Positions 5,005 to 6,267 of a stretch of 6,267 nucleotides of DNA are shown here, piece by piece. A model generated the notes under the pieces. It worked only from the letters and a program-made list of their open reading frames with translations. It ran no database searches and had not been told where the DNA came from. Position numbers and translations under genes: made by a program. Positions within the stretch are counted from its first letter, which is position 1; every line of letters begins with the position of its first letter. Source of the DNA: Alphaproteobacteria bacterium (lineage in GTDB: Bacteria; Pseudomonadota; Alphaproteobacteria; Rickettsiales; UBA3002); the NCBI GenBank assembly GCA_021732545.1, contig JAKFUW010000094.1, forward strand, positions 1 to 6,267, in the 5' to 3' direction.

Positions 5005-5089
5005 TTGTCACCCCGGCTGACCTTTAGATCACGCCGGGGTCTGGTTATTATGTGCCGGATCCCGGTGTGCTTCGCAACCGGGATGACAA
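5005..5089. repeat. REP-like two-hairpin palindromic element
   Basis: Two GC-rich hairpins lie head to head: ACCCCGGC (5010-5017) with GCCGGGGT (5033-5040), and ATCCCGGT (5059-5066) with ACCGGGAT (5077-5084). The outer ends TTGTCACCCCGG (5005-5016) and CCGGGATGACAA (5078-5089) are inverted copies with one mismatch, so the whole is a symmetrical composite. Variants of TCATCCCGG...CCGGGATGA are frequent dispersed palindromes in alphaproteobacterial genomes. Unusually for such repeats, it lies between two divergent genes, where it crowds both promoter regions. Confidence 0.7.
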
Positions 5090-5108
5090 CGATCATAACA
5101 TTCAATCA

Positions 5109-6267
5109 ATGACAGACTCAGAAAGCTGCGCTAATCTTACCCCCATGAAACTCACATCGCTGGAAATATTCAGCCCTTATAATCGCGAGCTGATCGAGGC
5201 CATTCCCATGCATGATTGGGCGGTGGCCGATGCCGCGCTGAATGAGGCACGCGCCATGCTCGCCGACCGCGCGCAATGGTTGCCTGCCTATCGCCGCGCC
5301 GAGATACTCCTCATGGCTGCCGCGCGCGTGGAAACGATGAGCGAAACATTCGCGCATCTGATCGCGCATGAAGGCGGAAAGCCGATCACCGAAGCGCGGA
5401 TTGAAGTGTCGCGTGCCATTTTGGGGCTGCGTTATGCTGCTAATCATATCGATGATGCGCTGCGCGGCGAAGACATTCCCACAGGCCTGAATGCTGCATC
5501 GCTTGGGCGCCGCTTGCATGTCACGCGTGAACCCATTGGCGTGGTGGTAGCCATCGCTGCGTTTAATCATCCGCTCAATTTGGTGGTGCATCAGATTGCG
5601 CCGGCCATCGCGGTTGGCTGCCCTGTCATCATCAAGCCTGCACTCACCACGCCGCTGACCTGCCTCAAGCTTGTCGAGATTCTGCACGAATGTGGGCTGC
5701 CATCCCCGTGGTGCCGCGCGCTCATTTGCAGCAATGATGTGGCGGAAAGTTTGGCCACCGATCCACGCGTCAATCTGCTCAATTTTATCGGATCGGCCAA
5801 GGTGGGTTGGCACCTGCGATCCAAGCTGCCAGCCGGCACGCGTTGCCTGCTGGAACATGGCGGCAATGCGCCTGCCATCATGCTGCCTTATGCCAATCAA
5901 GACGAAGCACTGCCAGCCTTGCTCAAAGGCGGCCTTAGCCATGCGGGGCAAGTGTGCGTGTCGGTGCAGCGCATTTATATTCCGTGGGCGGAAGCAGGGC
6001 ACATCGCGCGCAAAATCGGCGAGATGGCGGAAGAGTTTGTGGTGGGAAATCCCATCAACGATGCCACTCAAGTGGGCCCGCTGATTCACCCGCGCGAGGT
6101 GGCTCGTGTGCATGCGGCGGTCACGCAAGCCATTGCAGGCGGCGGCAAACTGATGTGTGGCGGCCAGCCGATTTCTGAGACACTCTATCAGCCCACCATC
6201 TTTTTCGATCCTCCCGCCGATGCGGCGGTGAGTGCTGAGGAAATCTTTGGCCCCGTTATGTGTGTGT
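5109..6267 (+). CDS. aldehyde dehydrogenase family protein, lactaldehyde dehydrogenase-like (3' end outside window)
   Basis: The open frame runs from ATG 5109 to the window edge: 386 codons, lacking roughly the last 90 residues. It is an NAD(P)-dependent aldehyde dehydrogenase that oxidises an aldehyde to the acid. Visible landmarks are AAFNHPLN with the oxyanion Asn153; the cofactor-binding Lys176 in VIIKPA; FIGSAKVG at the Rossmann fold; general base Glu249 in LEHGGNAP; nucleophile Cys283 in HAGQVCVSVQRIYI; and EEIFGPV with Glu378 and Phe380. The GQVC-SVQR form of the Cys motif resembles the lactaldehyde/phosphonoacetaldehyde dehydrogenase branch, so a small hydroxy- or phosphonoaldehyde is a reasonable substrate guess. 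A second ATG at 5145 gives MKLTSLEIFSPYNREL, closer to the usual family start. Neither start has a Shine-Dalgarno sequence. It is divergent from DUF368; its downstream partners are not visible. Confidence 0.92.
   Translation, partial: MTDSESCANLTPMKLTSLEIFSPYNRELIEAIPMHDWAVADAALNEARAMLADRAQWLPAYRRAEILLMAAARVETMSETFAHLIAHEGGKPITEARIEVSRAILGLRYAANHIDDALRGEDIPTGLNAASLGRRLHVTREPIGVVVAIAAFNHPLNLVVHQIAPAIAVGCPVIIKPALTTPLTCLKLVEILHECGLPSPWCRALICSNDVAESLATDPRVNLLNFIGSAKVGWHLRSKLPAGTRCLLEHGGNAPAIMLPYANQDEALPALLKGGLSHAGQVCVSVQRIYIPWAEAGHIARKIGEMAEEFVVGNPINDATQVGPLIHPREVARVHAAVTQAIAGGGKLMCGGQPISETLYQPTIFFDPPADAAVSAEEIFGPVMCV

Noticed and set aside
5071..5099. TTCGCA-N17-CATAAC as a promoter for the dehydrogenase gene
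   Set aside because: Both hexamers match only four of six positions and the -35 lies in the loop of the palindromic repeat. It is not distinguishable from chance.
5118..6128. Long open frame (336 codons) on the minus strand opposite the aldehyde dehydrogenase
   Set aside because: The plus-strand frame encodes every conserved dehydrogenase motif over the same bases. The antisense translation is rich in His, Arg and Gln without any domain pattern, as expected of a shadow in GC-rich DNA.
1..6267. tRNA, rRNA, CRISPR array, insertion sequence or phage genes
   Set aside because: No cloverleaf, no regularly spaced direct repeats, and no transposase, integrase or phage structural motif was seen on either strand.

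Overview
The window looks like a piece of an alphaproteobacterial chromosome. Four perfect TTAA-N7-TTAA motifs, the consensus box of the alphaproteobacterial cell-cycle regulator CtrA, all lie between genes. A TCATCCCGG-type palindromic repeat, common in that class, lies between two genes near position 5050, and the Tad pilus genes fit as well. I cannot place the organism below class. Most coding DNA is about 55-60% G+C, while the block around 3520-4030 is clearly lower.

Layout. Positions 1-1248 hold a minus-strand Tad (Flp) pilus cluster: a TadE-family pseudopilin (715-1248), a second one overlapping its end (150-743), then, after an AT-rich gap with two tandem CtrA-type boxes, the first 18 codons of a gene that runs off the left edge. 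Divergent from it is a 60-residue Flp pilin gene (1538-1720), with a strong extended -10 promoter, a cluster of ATTTGC half-sites, a CtrA-type box and a clear terminator. Both TadE-like proteins and the pilin carry the same Gly/XXXXGlu prepilin cleavage signal. The prepilin peptidase, secretin and ATPases of the system are not in the window.

After the pilin terminator comes a fourth CtrA-type box placed over the -35 region of a plausible promoter. The predicted transcript would begin with a long imperfect hairpin made of ACTGAC-like repeats, directly followed by the ribosome binding site of a 535-residue protein of unknown function (1911-3518). This is the least explained part of the window. 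Its sharing of a CtrA-type box with the pilus genes suggests a common regulatory programme.

Convergent with it, on the minus strand, is a two-gene unit: a DUF368 membrane protein (PopT-type polyprenyl-phosphate transporter family, 4072-4953), whose stop codon overlaps the start of a PemK/MazF-like toxin gene (3666-4079). No antitoxin gene is visible and the toxin gene is AT-richer than its surroundings. A two-hairpin palindromic repeat (5005-5089) separates this unit from a divergent plus-strand aldehyde dehydrogenase gene, which runs off the right edge with its catalytic residues intact.
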